Made by a program: the position numbers and the translations under genes. Source: Micropterus salmoides (Eukaryota; Chordata; Actinopteri; Centrarchiformes; Centrarchidae). From it: a DNA stretch of 64,000 bases. Under the pieces are notes generated by a model. It was not told the origin of the DNA. It saw only the letters and a program-made list of their open reading frames with translations, and made no database searches. Positions within the stretch are counted from its first letter, which is position 1. The number at the start of each line of letters is the position of its first letter. Shown piece after piece: positions 25,401-39,537 of the stretch. The stretch spans positions 12,610,137-12,674,136 of the forward strand of contig NW_024041150.1 of assembly GCF_014851395.1 (NCBI RefSeq). Reading direction: 5' to 3'.

Positions 25401-28400
25401 CAGACCGACACCCTACAATCGGTCAAACACCCCCCACCAGTAAACCATTCTTGCGGTCCCCTTAAATATGCATACTCTACTATTCCCCCAAGCTGTTCAT
25501 CTTATTTTATTGGATACTAACTAACTCTTCAGACTTCAAGTATCCAAATCTTGATGATGACTATTGTTTAAAGTGCTTAATGATTAGCAGGTCACCTTTT
25601 TGTTTTATATTACAGTTCAGAGAGGAGTCATACTTGTGATAGGGCAATGACAGCAAGAGTTTGCTTGGGGAATTTGAACTACAGTTGACTTCTCTGCAGG
25701 TGCACTAGTGCTCACCGCCTACCACCTGAATATGCATGCGAACTGGACAGCAGCACCAACAGTTTTAACGTACTCTAGGTGGAGAAAGGTCTGGAGAAGG
25801 CTACATGCAGCCCTACGTCACCCCACAGATAGTAAATAGCAGTAGTCCATACCATATGACCCGGGGGCGTTTGTGGCTCAGGGGTTAGAGCGGTCGTCCA
25901 CTTATCACAAGGTCGGTGGTTTGATTTTCCCCACCTTTTGCTTTATGGCAGTTACTGCTGTCGCTGTTGACGTTTGGCTCTGATGCAGAGAGCATTGAAT
26001 CAGCATTTCATTTGGGAGTTGCCTTCTAATAATATGCATGCGTCTTAAGTGGCATTGCTTACTGGGCTACTTAAATTTAATAGTCATTGTTAAAGTTGTT
26101 TGTTACACCTGTGCTTTTCCTCCTACAAAAAGTCAAAATATAGTTTCAGACTTTTGGAATAAGAAGTGGATGAAAAACAGAATGATTTTACTTTTTACAG
26201 AGGGCAAGTGCACAGCTTTGTTTATAAAATAGCTTCGGCTGCCAACTTCACACTTTCTAACACAGTTAGGTTGTGGTTGTTATTTCCTTAAAGTTGTAGT
26301 AAGTGATTTTTTGGCCACCTGTGGACAGGGGAACAAGCTAAAAATTTACACATCCAGCAGACACAGCATTATCCAATTAGAAGCTTGTTTGTATCCACAT
26401 GGTGAATGTAAGTGCAATATTCACAGTGTTTTTAGATCTGGTTTGGTTTCCACCAACTCCTGAGGAAAGTATCTGGTTCTTTAGCTGCTATATGCTCCAC
26501 TGTGTTCACCTGCTAGTCTCCAACTTTGCCTGTCTGCAGTTTGGTGCTAAGCAGGCAGTGTATAGTGAGTTTATCAGAGCTATGCTGGGAAACTGCAGAG
26601 TTGGTGATAATTCTTTGTGGATTTGTCACTACAGGCAACACTTTTAACATTACACATAGTCTTTTAATCCATTTTTTATATTAAAATAATATTAATAATG
26701 CAGCTTTAACTTACATGTTAAGTGTGTATCTAATTAGCATACAATCCACATAATGTATTTTCTGCTCATGTTGTCCACCTAATATAATCTCCACATGCAC
26801 ATTTTATGTTATGTTATGTAGATGCCAATGCTGCCAGAAATGCTAAGTGATGAAAGCACCTACAAAAGCCAGTCATGCAAGGGGGGTTACCTGTGGGCCA
26901 CCCAGGTGCCTTGTCATCACTACTCCCACTGGTGCGCAGCCACTTAAAGACAAAATACACACAAACACCACACAATAAAACTAGGTTAAACATGCGCACA
27001 CAGCTGTCACATACACCACCACATGCAGTGAAGGGGAAAGGGGTTCCCAAAATCCACCACCCTATGGAGTAGTGCGGGTCTTCTGGATACTATACAGGCC
27101 ACAGAGCTGCCGAATCAGAGCACTTTCAAAATTTCTGCCTTGGTCTGAATGAATGCGTGCAGGAACCCCAAACCGGTAAAACCATTCCTTCACCAACACC
27201 TGCGCCACCGTGGTCGCCTTCTGGTCTTGTGTGGGTATATGGCCAGTGTAAATTTTGTGAAAACATCAGTCATCACTAAAACTTGCTCTCTACCATCTCT
27301 GGAAGGCTCCACAAATGAGAAGTCAATAGCTAGTATTTGGTTGGGTCTGGCAGCCATTAAATGTCTCTTGGGGGCTCGGATCTGTGGCTGAATGCTTTTT
27401 GCCACTGCACACCTTCTACACTGCTTAATATCTTCTCCCATCCCAGGCCAGTAGCAGCGTTGCTTAACCAGTTCAGTGGTTCTCTCAATTCCCTGGTGTC
27501 CATGGTTTTGATGTAGCTGTTGTAGCACTTCTTCCTTTAGGCACTCAGGCAAGATTATGTGCTGGACCTCCTCTCCCCCCTCCGACCTGACAATCCTGCG
27601 GTAAAGGAGACCATCAACAACATGGATACGGTCCCACTGCTGCATTTTCCTTCGTGCTGACATTGGCAGGGTTTCCTTTTCAGCCCGGCTAGACATTCTC
27701 TGGTGCTGCCAAAAGGGAAGAAAGGCACTTAGGGCAGGGTCATTTTCCCGGAGGCCCTTTAGGTCAGTTGTTGTGCGGGAAGGAAGAACAGAGATAGCTG
27801 CTTGAATGACCTGCTGATATTGGTTTGAGGGTAGATACATTAGACCCTGTATCTAACAGTTTACCACTATTCCCCCTAAGCTAACAGCTACTTTACGGCA
27901 AGGGCCTAGCAACTGGGAGACAGCAGCAGCGCTTACTGGGGTATCTTGCGTCAGCAACGTCCCCTCCAGGGTGGCTTAACAAGTGGGGGGCTAGGAATTC
28001 ACTGGGCTGGGAGGCCACAGAAGCTTGGACCTGAGGAGGATGACCGGGAGAAGAAAAAGCTGGGCGAGAGACCCTCTCATTAGCACAGTCCCGAGCATAA
28101 TGACCAGGCCTTTGGCAGCGGGGACAGGTCACCATTCTAAAGTTGTTGGACTGGCTGGAAGATGCCTGCAATGCTATAATGTTCTGTGTCAACAAGTTAA
28201 TCTGATCTTACTGCTTCAGATTCTTTATGCAGGAAGGAAGGCCCACTGAGCCATGTGGCATCAGAGAGACAAGCAGCAGAGATGGACCTGGTTGCGCAGG
28301 CTGCAGGATTTTGGTCAGTTGGAATGTACTTCCATTGTTGTGGCTGAGAGGATCTGTGGATGCGAATGATCCGATTGCTCATGTACACATAGAAGCGTCT

Positions 28401-31400
28401 CGTTTTGTTGTAAATATATCCCAAGACGACCTTGCTATCTGTATAAAAGGTCATAGAGTCAATTGGGATGTCAAGCTCGGATGAAACAACATCTGCCAAC
28501 TCTACTGCCAGCACAGCGGCACAGAGCTCCAGTCTTGGAACTGTATGTTCAGGCCTCGGAGCCAGTTTTGCCTTACCCATGACAAAGCCTGTGTGGGAGT
28601 TTCCATGTTCATCAATCACCGTAAGGTAAGCAACTGCTGCTATAGCCTGTGGATGCATCTGAAAAGATGGAAAGTTCCCTCCTTCTTGCTGTGGAAGGAG
28701 ACACCTTGGTGTAGGGTCTTTTGATCCGCAAGTCACCAAGATCTTTTAGTGAATCTCATCAGGATGTCCACTGGACTTTCATCTCCTCAGGCAATGGTGA
28801 ATCCCAATCACCTTTCCCCTGGGTAAGCTCTCGTAGGATGTGCTTTCCTTGACTGACAACAGGAGCTACAAACCCCAGAGGGTCATAGATGCTGTTCACA
28901 ACAGATAAGACACAACGGCGGGTGAAGGGTTTCTCTTCATTATCAACTTTAAAGATGAAACTGTCAGACACCAAATCCCAGTTAAGGCCCAGGCTACGCT
29001 GTACTGGAGGAGTATCTGCCAAATCTTTCAGGTCATTGGCAAGATCTTGAGAAAACATCCATAACTTCTTTGCTGTTAGGGGCAATTTTGTGCAGCCTCA
29101 GGTTTGAGCTTGCAAGATTGTCCTGGGTCTTCTTCAGCAGACTGATTGCACCTGTAGCACTGGGAAGTGACTTAAGTCCGTCGTCAACATAGAAGTCACG
29201 GTTGATAAACTGTCTTACATCAGGGTCATGGTGCTGTCCTCCTCCTTTCACGGACGAATAACTTATAACACAGTAGCCGCAGTAAAAGTGCAAATGGAGC
29301 GTAGATGGAGGTAGAAATTGTTCTTTTGTCTATTGTCCTCCCTGTACAAGAGCTCTATTGACATGAGGGGGACGAAAGAGTTTTTAAGTCTGTTGGTGGA
29401 GCTGGGCTGGGACAGGAGGTGTTCAGCTGCAGATGGTTGGTCCTGCACCACCTCACAAAGTCCTCTACCAGGCTCCTGTAACCCTCCTCCTGTCCATCCT
29501 TGATGCAGCCAACTATCACAGTATCGTCTGAGTATTTCTGCATGTGGCAGAGCCCGGTGTTATACTGGAAGTCAGATGTGTACAAGGTGAAGAGGACGGG
29601 AGAGAGCACAGTCCCCTGTGGTGCTCTGGTGCTGCAAACCACCGTGCCTGACATGTGGCCCTTCAGTCTGACGTACTGTGGTCTCTCTGTGAGGTAGTCC
29701 GTAATCCATGTCACCAAGCGTGGGTCCACCCTCATCTCTGTCAGCTTGTCTCTCAGTAGGAGTAGCCGGATGGTGTCGAAGGCACTGGAGAAATCAAAAA
29801 ACGCCATTCTCACAGCGCCGCTCACCTTGTCCAGATGTGAGTTGGCCCTGTGGAGCAGATAGAGGATGGCATCCTCCACGCCCACCTTCTCCTAGTATCC
29901 AAAGTGCAGTGGATCTTGTTCATGGTGTGGTCTGAGGACATGTAGCAGCAGCCATTCAAAGGTCTTCATGATGTTTGATGTCAGTGCTACTGGTCTGAAG
30001 TCACCTGGCTCCCTGGGGTGTTTTTTCTTGGGAACATGAAGTCTTCCAGAGCACTGGGACCCTCCCTAGCTGCAGGCTCAGGTTGAAGACATGCTGGAGT
30101 GGCTCCCCCAGTTCAGCAGAACAGGCTTTAAGCATCCTTGGACACACTCTGTCCGGGCCTGCTGCTTTCCTTGGACGGAGCCTCCTCAGCTCTCTGCTCA
30201 CCTGATCCTTGGTGATGGTGGTGGGAAGGGGTGTTGAACTGTCCATGTGTTTGAAGGGTGGGGGTGGTCTGCAGTCTGAGGTGGTGATGGACATGGTGGT
30301 GGCATTGGGGGAGGTGGTGGACAGGGGGTGTGAAGTGGGCCATCGCTGGTTGTGGGAGCTTGAGTATCAAACCTGTTAACAAACAGGTTTAGCTGGTTTG
30401 CTCTTCCAGCATCCCCCTGTTGTGCAATACTGCACTTCTTCTTCTTGCTACCTGTGATGGTATTCATGCCATTCCAGACCTCCCTCATGTTGTTGTGCTG
30501 AAGCTTCTGTTCTACCTTCCTTCTGTAGTCCTCCTTCGCCTCTCAGGTGGACCTTGAGTTCCCCCTGTACGCACTTCAGCTCATCTCTGTCACCATCCTT
30601 GAATGCCCTCTCCTTCCTGTTCAGGATGTCCTTGACATTACTGGTGATCCAGGGCTTGTTGTTTGGGAAGCAGCGTACCATTCTGGTGGGGAGCACAACG
30701 TCCATGCAGAAGTTCAGGTAGTCAGTAGAGCAGTGTGTGACCCCCTCGTCACACGCGGTCTTTGCGTCTGCACGCAGAGAGACGTAAACAACAACAGCAA
30801 GGGCGTGGGAGAACTCTCTAGGCATGTAGTATGGTCTGAGACCAACTCCATGTCGCTGTTGCACACGATCTCCTTCACCGTAACATGCCCCTGGTTGCAC
30901 CATCTGTTGTTGATAAACAGCGCGAGTCCCCCCCCCCTTTGCTTTTGCTGCTGCGTCCACAGTCCTGGTCCGCTCTCACTGTAGTGAATCCATGTAGAGC
31001 CACATTAGCGTCCGGGGTGTTCTGGGTTAGCCAGGTTTCAGAGAGGCAAAGTAAACTGCACTCCCTCAACGTCCTGTCCGTCCCCAGTAGGGCAGCCAGC
31101 TCGTCCATCTTGTTGGTCAGACAGTTCATATTCCCCATCACTATTGACGGAACCGAGGGCTTGTACTTCCACCACAGAAAGTTGGCAAAAAAAAAAAAAA
31201 AAAGGGTGGAAATGCAACCTGATGTTCTTGCTTATAGCTAGACCCATGAGACAGCCACTTTTCCTGTAGACTGTGCTGAAGCTTTTGAACTATCGGGTTA
31301 ATACCTCTGGCTGTGTCAAGATAGGTGAGGCCAGGAAGATCTCCATCCACCTTTGCAGCATCCAGCTCCATCAACAAATCGCTTAGATCTCTCAGTTTAG

Positions 31401-34400
31401 AGTAATCTTTGTTGTTGATTTTGGGGAAGCTATCTAGCTTCTGAAACAAAGCTGTCTAGATTGCCTCCGTTGAGCCATAACATTCGTCGAGTCTACTCCA
31501 TATCATCTTCAGTCCTATTGCTGGCTGGTGTATGTGGACAGATCTGATGCGCTTTGCATGTTCAGCTGACTCTTTATCTAGCCATTTTACAAGAAGATCC
31601 ATTTCTTCATTGTATGACAGGTCTAAGCCTCTTATTGCATTTTGAAAGGAACATCGCCAAGCTTGGTAGCACTCTGGTTTGTCATTGAAATGCAGCAGAC
31701 CCGTAGTGACAAGCTCTCGTCGTGCCAGAAATCTAACGAAATCCGTAATGTGGGAATCAGTAGACTGAGTGGGCTGCCGATCATAAATATGAGGGTTGGA
31801 TGGCGTAACACCGATGTCACTATGCCAACGTTGTTCATCATCAAAAGTTACACTGTAAAGAAGCTGAGTGCGTGGAGCTGGAGTGTCGTCAATGTTTGAA
31901 GCGGAAAAAGGGTTCTGAGACTTGCGTTTACTTGGAGTGTGCGATGACGTCTCATGAAAAGGAGTGTTAGCTGTAGGGGCAACAATACTTTCAGGTTTCT
32001 GGTTACTGCAATCCCCTTAACTGCGTTGTTAGCCTGTAGAGTGCCGTCTTTTCACTGTACTGTCTTTCTCTCGCATCGTTGGCGAGAACACGGCAGCAAG
32101 TGTCAACATCTTCTTCAGATTACGACTCTGGAGACATGAACGTTGTCCACAGGTTTAATAATGATCAAGGTTGTGAAACTACAAATAAAAAATACAAACC
32201 ACAAATTATCATCAAAACACCATACACCATACGTTTAAATATAACACAAGATTATTACCAAAGAAATGATGACAATTTAACACTAACTGTCCTGATGCAA
32301 AAACTTGAAACCTAACTCTGAATCAACCACTAGGGCTAACTACAGAATGAATCACTGACTGGTTCGCGGTCCAGTCACGTGATTCACTGGCACTGCCTCG
32401 ATTGTCTCGAAAGCTTTGAGTGTTTGTGCACCCCATCTAACACATTCACCCCCTGTCATAGTTACACAAGCACATCCAACCTATGCCATATTTCCCAGCA
32501 CTCTTTCCTCAATAACAAAATACATGCATTCATCAATCTTTATTTGAACATGATTAATGTGCGTGGATCAAAGAATTTTCAAAGTAAATATACTTTAAAT
32601 TCATGGGTGATTAAAGCAAAGATGCTTTATAACTAATGGTCACACTGGAACACAATGCCTACAGAGAGATCCTAAGTCTTCCCTATAAATCAACTCTTAA
32701 GATGGGACAGGTGTGTGCTGCTTCTGGAGAGACAGGGGGTGGAGCTTCACTGAGAGGCTGCAACCGAACGTGGCCTTACTAGGCCAAAAGCCTGCCTATC
32801 ACACTAATTTAATACTTTTCATTTAATTATCATAAGCACACAAATATGATGGCACTGTTGTGACACTTGCATCAAGATACGAGGGGCTGGTTTCATAAAG
32901 ATAGTCCTCCAAAGACCACCTGTAACCAAAATTTTCTACGTTTGCCAAGCTGTGAGGGTCGACAAGAGTCTGTAAATTTTGTCATCTGCTCATGTCTGCA
33001 CGGTGGTTGGTTGCTATAAATTTATGATGTTGCAGGCTGTGTACACTGACACTTTTTCATTGTGTATGTTTCAAGTGCACGTTTTTAGAACCTGTCATAC
33101 ACAGACACCCATGGTACTGTATAAAGTCACATTCACCATGCATGAGCTGCTTCACTTGAGGATAGTAGGTGACTTTAGATGTGTTGTCATGGTAGCACTA
33201 CTGCAAGGCAGGTGCAGTTACAGCAGTCCAACAGTCTTACGTTTATCCATGATTTTTCCATCTATGGTGTTGATTTCAAAACAAAAAACAAAAATGAAAT
33301 GCTATCCATGCTCTCTAGTATCAAAATAAAGATGCATTGTTGGTAGAATCACTAAAGGGGGCATCTGAACAAGTAATCTTTTTGATCTTGGAATCATATT
33401 GAATGTTAAATCAGAGGTTTTTTTATTAGTCATATACTTCTACCTTCTAGACATCCATAATTTTTTGCCCTGTAGCTGCTGCTGGACATAACATCAACCT
33501 AAATACAAACACAACACATGACATGCAAACAAATGGCAAAGCAGACATGGACTACTGTGTATTAGTATGGTCATTTCTGTGGATGGATGTCTGTGTCCAA
33601 AAATTGTGTTCACTGAAAGCATTTTTTATAAAATGCGGTCGACTTCAGTGATGAATGATGATTACCTGTGTTGTCGTGGGTACATTAAAAGTTGGGTAAA
33701 CCAACCATCAAGATTATAAATGTATGTTTTGTAATGCTAAACTGTCCCCACTGTGCATGGAGTAGTAGACGGGTGGTTAAAGAGATTAATGATGTTGGAC
33801 TGTGAGAACACCTTGAGGTTTTTGTCACACACACAACTGTAACACTCAAAATGGTCTAACCTCTGAGCACCTGCCAAACTTTTATGCTTAAATATTTTTC
33901 ATATTAAGCCACATAATTATCATTCAACCAGGCAGGGGTCAGCAAATAAGTCTGGCATCAGGCCAAATCAGTACATGGTGGGCCAGAACATCGTCAATTG
34001 ACCATTTATATTCCAGCATTTACTGCTCAGTTGGTAGTGCACAGTGCACTCCAGTGTTCAATCCACACTTGCTGCAAATATTTTTCAACAGTAGTATGTA
34101 CATCCCGCTGATTGGTCCACAGCTTATTTTTGTGTCCCCACTATCTCCAGGCAGCTGATCCCAGGTTTTCTGACAGCTTTTTCAGAGGTGTGTCAAGCAA
34201 GCCAGAGACTCCTTCAGAACTTTTCAACAAAAAGCTTTCAATTAAACATTATCTTGCGCTTTTGATCATTTTGCAGGCACAATCACTTAAGTGGAAGTGA
34301 TTGTGTGAGTAGCTTTTGCTGTCATGGCTAAGATCTGTAAAGTAATTTGGCCAGACATTATTGTTTGCGGGCCTATTACCAAGCCCTACCGTAAGGTCTA

Positions 34401-37400
34401 CAGAGAAGTTTAACATCTTTCAGGTCATTGTTTTACTTTTTGCCCCACAAATTCCGTTCTTAACTAGAACCGGGGTAACTGATTTCAATAACAAAGCTCT
34501 GATAAACCCACTGTACACTATCTGCCCAGCAACAAAATCCAAACAGAAACTATCGGGTGAACATTGTGAAGAATTTAGCAGTTTAATTTTAGCTGCTAAA
34601 TTCTAAAGAGTTGGTGGAGACCAAAACAAAGCTACAAGGAGAGTGAATATTAGACCTATTTATCAGGTGGACACAAACATAACTCCAAATGAATGCTAGT
34701 ACTGTGACGTATCTGATAGATGTGTAAATAGGAAACTGTTTGGTATAACTGATGTTTTAGCTATAACAGCTTTATTTCAGCTGATAATACATGTTGGAGC
34801 CATAATAGGTTTATTTTGATTAAGTCACTAATTTATAGTAATACAAGATGATTTGAATTTATATTATTCTTTCTGTTAAAATAGAGATCAAGAAATTTAA
34901 TTATGAATTTTGATTTAGAAAACTTTGGAAATAACAATTGGCTAATGTCGGTGAAAATGATGACCTTGACTCCTCCTCACTAAGAAACAGGTATAATGAG
35001 GGGCTGTTTGGCAGCTTGGGAAGGAACTCCCAAGCTGTTTGAGTGAGAGAGGAGGACTGAAACATTAGTGATCGTGATGTAAGATATTTCGAAGAGTTTA
35101 AAGGTTCTGTTGGAAGTCAACCACGGAGAATTTATTGTTGTTTTGTTTTGATGTAAATAAATCTGGTATTGGAAGTAAACGGAGGGATCTCCGCGAGTGC
35201 TTTTTTGTACACATGAGTCACCTCCAAAAAAGCGTCTGAGGAACATCACGACAACTGAAAGAGACGCCATGGCAATACATGTAATAATAATAATGTTGTT
35301 TTCTCTGCCCCCAAACAGACAAATAAATCCAGTGCAGCTATATAACCATAAATCTCAACCGTAAAGCTTAGATATATTGATATTTATATGCTCTTATCTA
35401 TTACCTCTGTTAGCTAATGATTCAGTGGCTTAGCCAGCTAGCCAAGATGCCTAATATTGCTGCATATTATATTATACTGTATATAGAGGACAGAGGACAG
35501 CATATTCCCAGTTTACTTTTTTTTATTCAGCGTCATGCTAATTGTTTATAATCTTTACCATTTCCCTTAAAGTCTCGTGAGAGAGACTTTGAATTTTCCC
35601 AGAGTGATTAATGAGCCTTATGTTTTACTGTGCTCTGATTCTGATTATAGCTCAATAATATACTGCACTGATGAGGTGGTATTTACTCTGATTATAGCCG
35701 CTTCGCTCCTCTGAGACAACACCAGCACTTCTAAATTACATTTTCACCACATCCCTTTTGCATTGCTTTGAAATTGCTATTGTTATAGATCTAACAGATA
35801 ATTGGGAATCGTCTCTTAAGTGATTGTGTTCATGGGGGCTGACAGAATGAGGCAACAGATATTATAAATGGAGATGTGGGAGGACAGGGCATGGTACATG
35901 ATAAAGGGGTTAGTGGTCTCCTGGAAGTAAATGGAGGGCATGGTGGAGGGCATGTACAAAGATGAATAGGGCCCTAGAGGGTTGTGGCAGAACTGGAGGT
36001 TGTTTGTTTGAAAGTGGCAGCCACTTATATTTTATATTCAACAAAGAAAAACAGAAAACACCTCATAATTTTGCATACAAAATATACATTAATTAAGAAT
36101 CGCGAGTAATCAATATGCAGTACATTTGAGATGTGGGATAAACATATTCTATGAGGGTGATTGAAAAGTCTGGGCACATGGGAAGAATATGGAGAAACAA
36201 TTATAACGTTTTTTATTCAGCTTCCTGTCTGTTGTTGTCCTTTGGGACAAAATACACTGGAACTCGTTTATCTCTGCTGTCTCATAGTCACAGCTGAAAA
36301 ATAGCTGTGTTTTTTTTGTTTTTTTATGGGAGAACAGTGACAGGTGCTACTTCAAACAGACTGCTGGATGCTTGTTCTGAGATGAGCAACTGTATTCGGG
36401 AAACCAGGGGAGCGGGGGTTAGCAGTCTGTCTTGCTTTGCCACAGTTGTCCTACATTTTCTTTTCATGCTTTTTATAAATTACTTGTTAGGTTTAGATTT
36501 TTAACAGACCCAAGAGCGGACCCATACTCTGATGGCAGAGTGGAGGTGGTCTGGGTGGAAGCGGCGAGGAGTTGCTGCGAATATGTGAGAAGCCAGCACA
36601 GGAATACTGGAGCATAGGGGGGGAAAAACACATTACAGAAACAATCTGGCGATGAATGGCAGGAGACCAGCTCTGTGTCCGAAATCACCGTTTTATAGTG
36701 TGTCCAAATGTAAAGTGAGAATTAATATACCCTATATCGTCCTCTCATATTTTCCTTGAATGCAATTTGAAAAGTAGTTTACAACCGTCGGTCACTAACC
36801 AAGCATCCAACCATCATGCATTGCACTTATAGAAAAACAGTCCACCAAACAATTGTCCAACAGCAGTGACATAATTAACAGTGCCAAAATAATAGTGAGA
36901 TAATAATAATAATAAGAATAGAGTAGTGTCCAAAAATGTTGTTTTCATTTTGTGGGTGAGCTCACTGTATAGTCCTCTGCAACACACTAGATAAAGAGTG
37001 GCAACTGAATGGGGACTTCAGATACAGCCCAGGAGTATTTAAGCAGGAAGCTTGATGAGCAGATTGCCAGCAGGTGTGGAGGAGGACCAGTTGCCAGAAG
37101 ATATACACCATGCCCACATCACAAACACAAACAGACACACAAGGGAAGGGGGTAAACAATGGAAAAACACAGCAGAACACTGAACACAGCTGGGCCTGTT
37201 TCAGAAAGCATACTTAACAAACTCTGAGCTTATCCCTGAGCTCTGGGTTTATTGAGCCTGAGGTGGCAAACTCTGAATATTCGGCTCCAGAACAACTGAT
37301 CAGAATAAGTTCAATCAACTCTGAGTATGTTGAACCTGATGGAAGCGTGTGCGTGGGGATGAAAAAAAGCCTCATCAATGGAGCTCCGAGGCTATGATTC

Positions 37401-39486
37401 ACCATGGCAACGGGTAAATAAAGGCAGAGCCTCCATTTTAATCGGGTGGAGCTAGAAATATGAATGTGCCAACAGGGACCATGATTGGCTCTAAAACGCA
37501 GGAGTGGAAGAAAGATCAATGCGTTAACATTAGTAGGCTACTATACAGCGTTGCTCATTCATCATTTACCAGACTGGAATTTCCTTAATGAATGATAAAG
37601 TGCTACAGCCCATTGCATTCGATTTTAAATAGGAAGGCTATATTTATTAAGGTGTAACCGAACGGGGCAAAATGCCGGTGGCAATCGCCTACCTATGAAA
37701 ATAGGTTGGCGATAGATCAAATATAAGTTTACTCGTGAACCTGTGATTGTAAAGTCACAGTCACACCCAGCATGTTAGTCTATTAATTATTTTTTGCAGT
37801 GGAAAATGTGTATAGGTTCAAACTGATGTCTATTTTACATTAATAAAATCTTGCTCATTTTGTATTTTATTAATGCTATCAAAACACACGACTATCAGCA
37901 GTTAGGCCTAATAATGGAAAAACTCACTTTTAAAGCTTTAGGCTTATTTGTTTCAGCTGCACCACAGTCATCCTCACTCAGAAATAGTCCCATCTCCAGC
38001 TGACAACTACGATAGGAATGTTCCAATCAGTGCGACTAGCCTACGATATGAAAGATTAGGCCTACTGCAGTAATCAATGAACATTTTCATTGATCAGTTT
38101 TATAGGTTACATATAAAATAGTGATTACTGCAGTAGCCCACAGTAAGAGTTTTCAGTCCAGCTAGTCGCAGTGTTATACCTAAAGACGGACACAGATTTT
38201 ATTCTGTGCTGAGGATAAATCCACGTTGTGCGGAGATCTGTCCTTACATCAATGACAGATTGATCAAGATCATGTTTGGGTAAGAAACTAATAGCCTAGT
38301 CTAAGTAGGATTTTAAAGTTTTTAAAGATGTAAATGCGTTCAGATATGTGCTTTGATATCGACAGAATGAATGAGGAAATGAGCAGGCGCGGGAGGGGAG
38401 GAGTCCGGTTTTTCAACTGATGCCGTGAACCTAACCTCCTCTGGAGTTACTGATCTAGGGATTATCTGATCTCGCTCTCTGAAACAGAAGAGAGTTTCCC
38501 TCATCTCAGGTTCAACATACTCAGAATTTTCACTAATCCTGCTTTCTGAAACGGGGCCCTGGAGTCAGTACTTGGATGTTATCTTGATTCACAGATGTTG
38601 TCGCAATGTTTATGCCTCTTGTGCTGTCACTGGCAAGAACATTTCCGAGGTTTCCTTGTGTGGGGCAGCTACAGTGGAGTTAAGGTTAAATTAACAATGG
38701 CTTAGGTATAGTTAAGGTTAGGTAACTAAACACTTGGTCAAGGTTAGGAACAAGTTGTGTTTACTGATAGGGTTAGGGTCAGACACACTACATGAACATA
38801 CTATGAACATACTAACAAATGAAAAAACAGCAGGATTTAGCTGGAATATATATCCTGCTCTGCTAGTAAACAGATGACTCCTGCCAGCTGTGGCAGGGCA
38901 ATGACAGCTGAAGCAAAGTCAGATGATTCTAGGACGAGCGTTCACTCTCTTTGGAATCCCACATGGAGCCTCAGCTAGGACCCTAGGAGTCCAGCGGGAC
39001 CGTCAGCCTCAGGGGGCTGTAATGAGGGTTAGTTTGGCTTTCACGGAGGAAATTACTTATTGACTCAGTGGCTCTTTTTATACTGCAGCTTCATGCTTGT
39101 GCTGCTGAAAGGGTTACTGAATCAGTGCTGGACAGCAACTTTTTTTTTCTTCCTCTTTTCAGCTCATTGTTGTTGCTCATGTTGTTTTCCTTTGACTTAA
39201 GCATAAATAAGCTCTAATAAATCCATTGTGCAGTACCTGTCCAAAACCAAATACCAAAAACACAAAGATAGCCACTGGTTGAGGAAGAAACTGGAGCATT
39301 TAGCAGCTAAAGAGACATCTTTCTCTGAAGTTGTTGGAAACTAAAATTAAAAGCAATGTTGCTCCATGTCTGCTGGATGTGTAAATATGAAACTATCAGC
39401 CATTAGCAGGCTTAACAAGGCTCCAATTGGGCATATGAGCACCAAAGTCTGTAGAGTGCGACTACATTTTCTTTATTCATTATTCA

Positions 39487-39537
<51 letters not shown>

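Noticed and set aside
25864..25936. A possible tRNA gene (A and B boxes present)
   Set aside because: B box is degenerate and the flanks match a known SINE head, so it is a SINE remnant rather than a tRNA.
30547..30984. 145-codon plus-strand frame
   Set aside because: Antisense shadow of the LINE endonuclease region.
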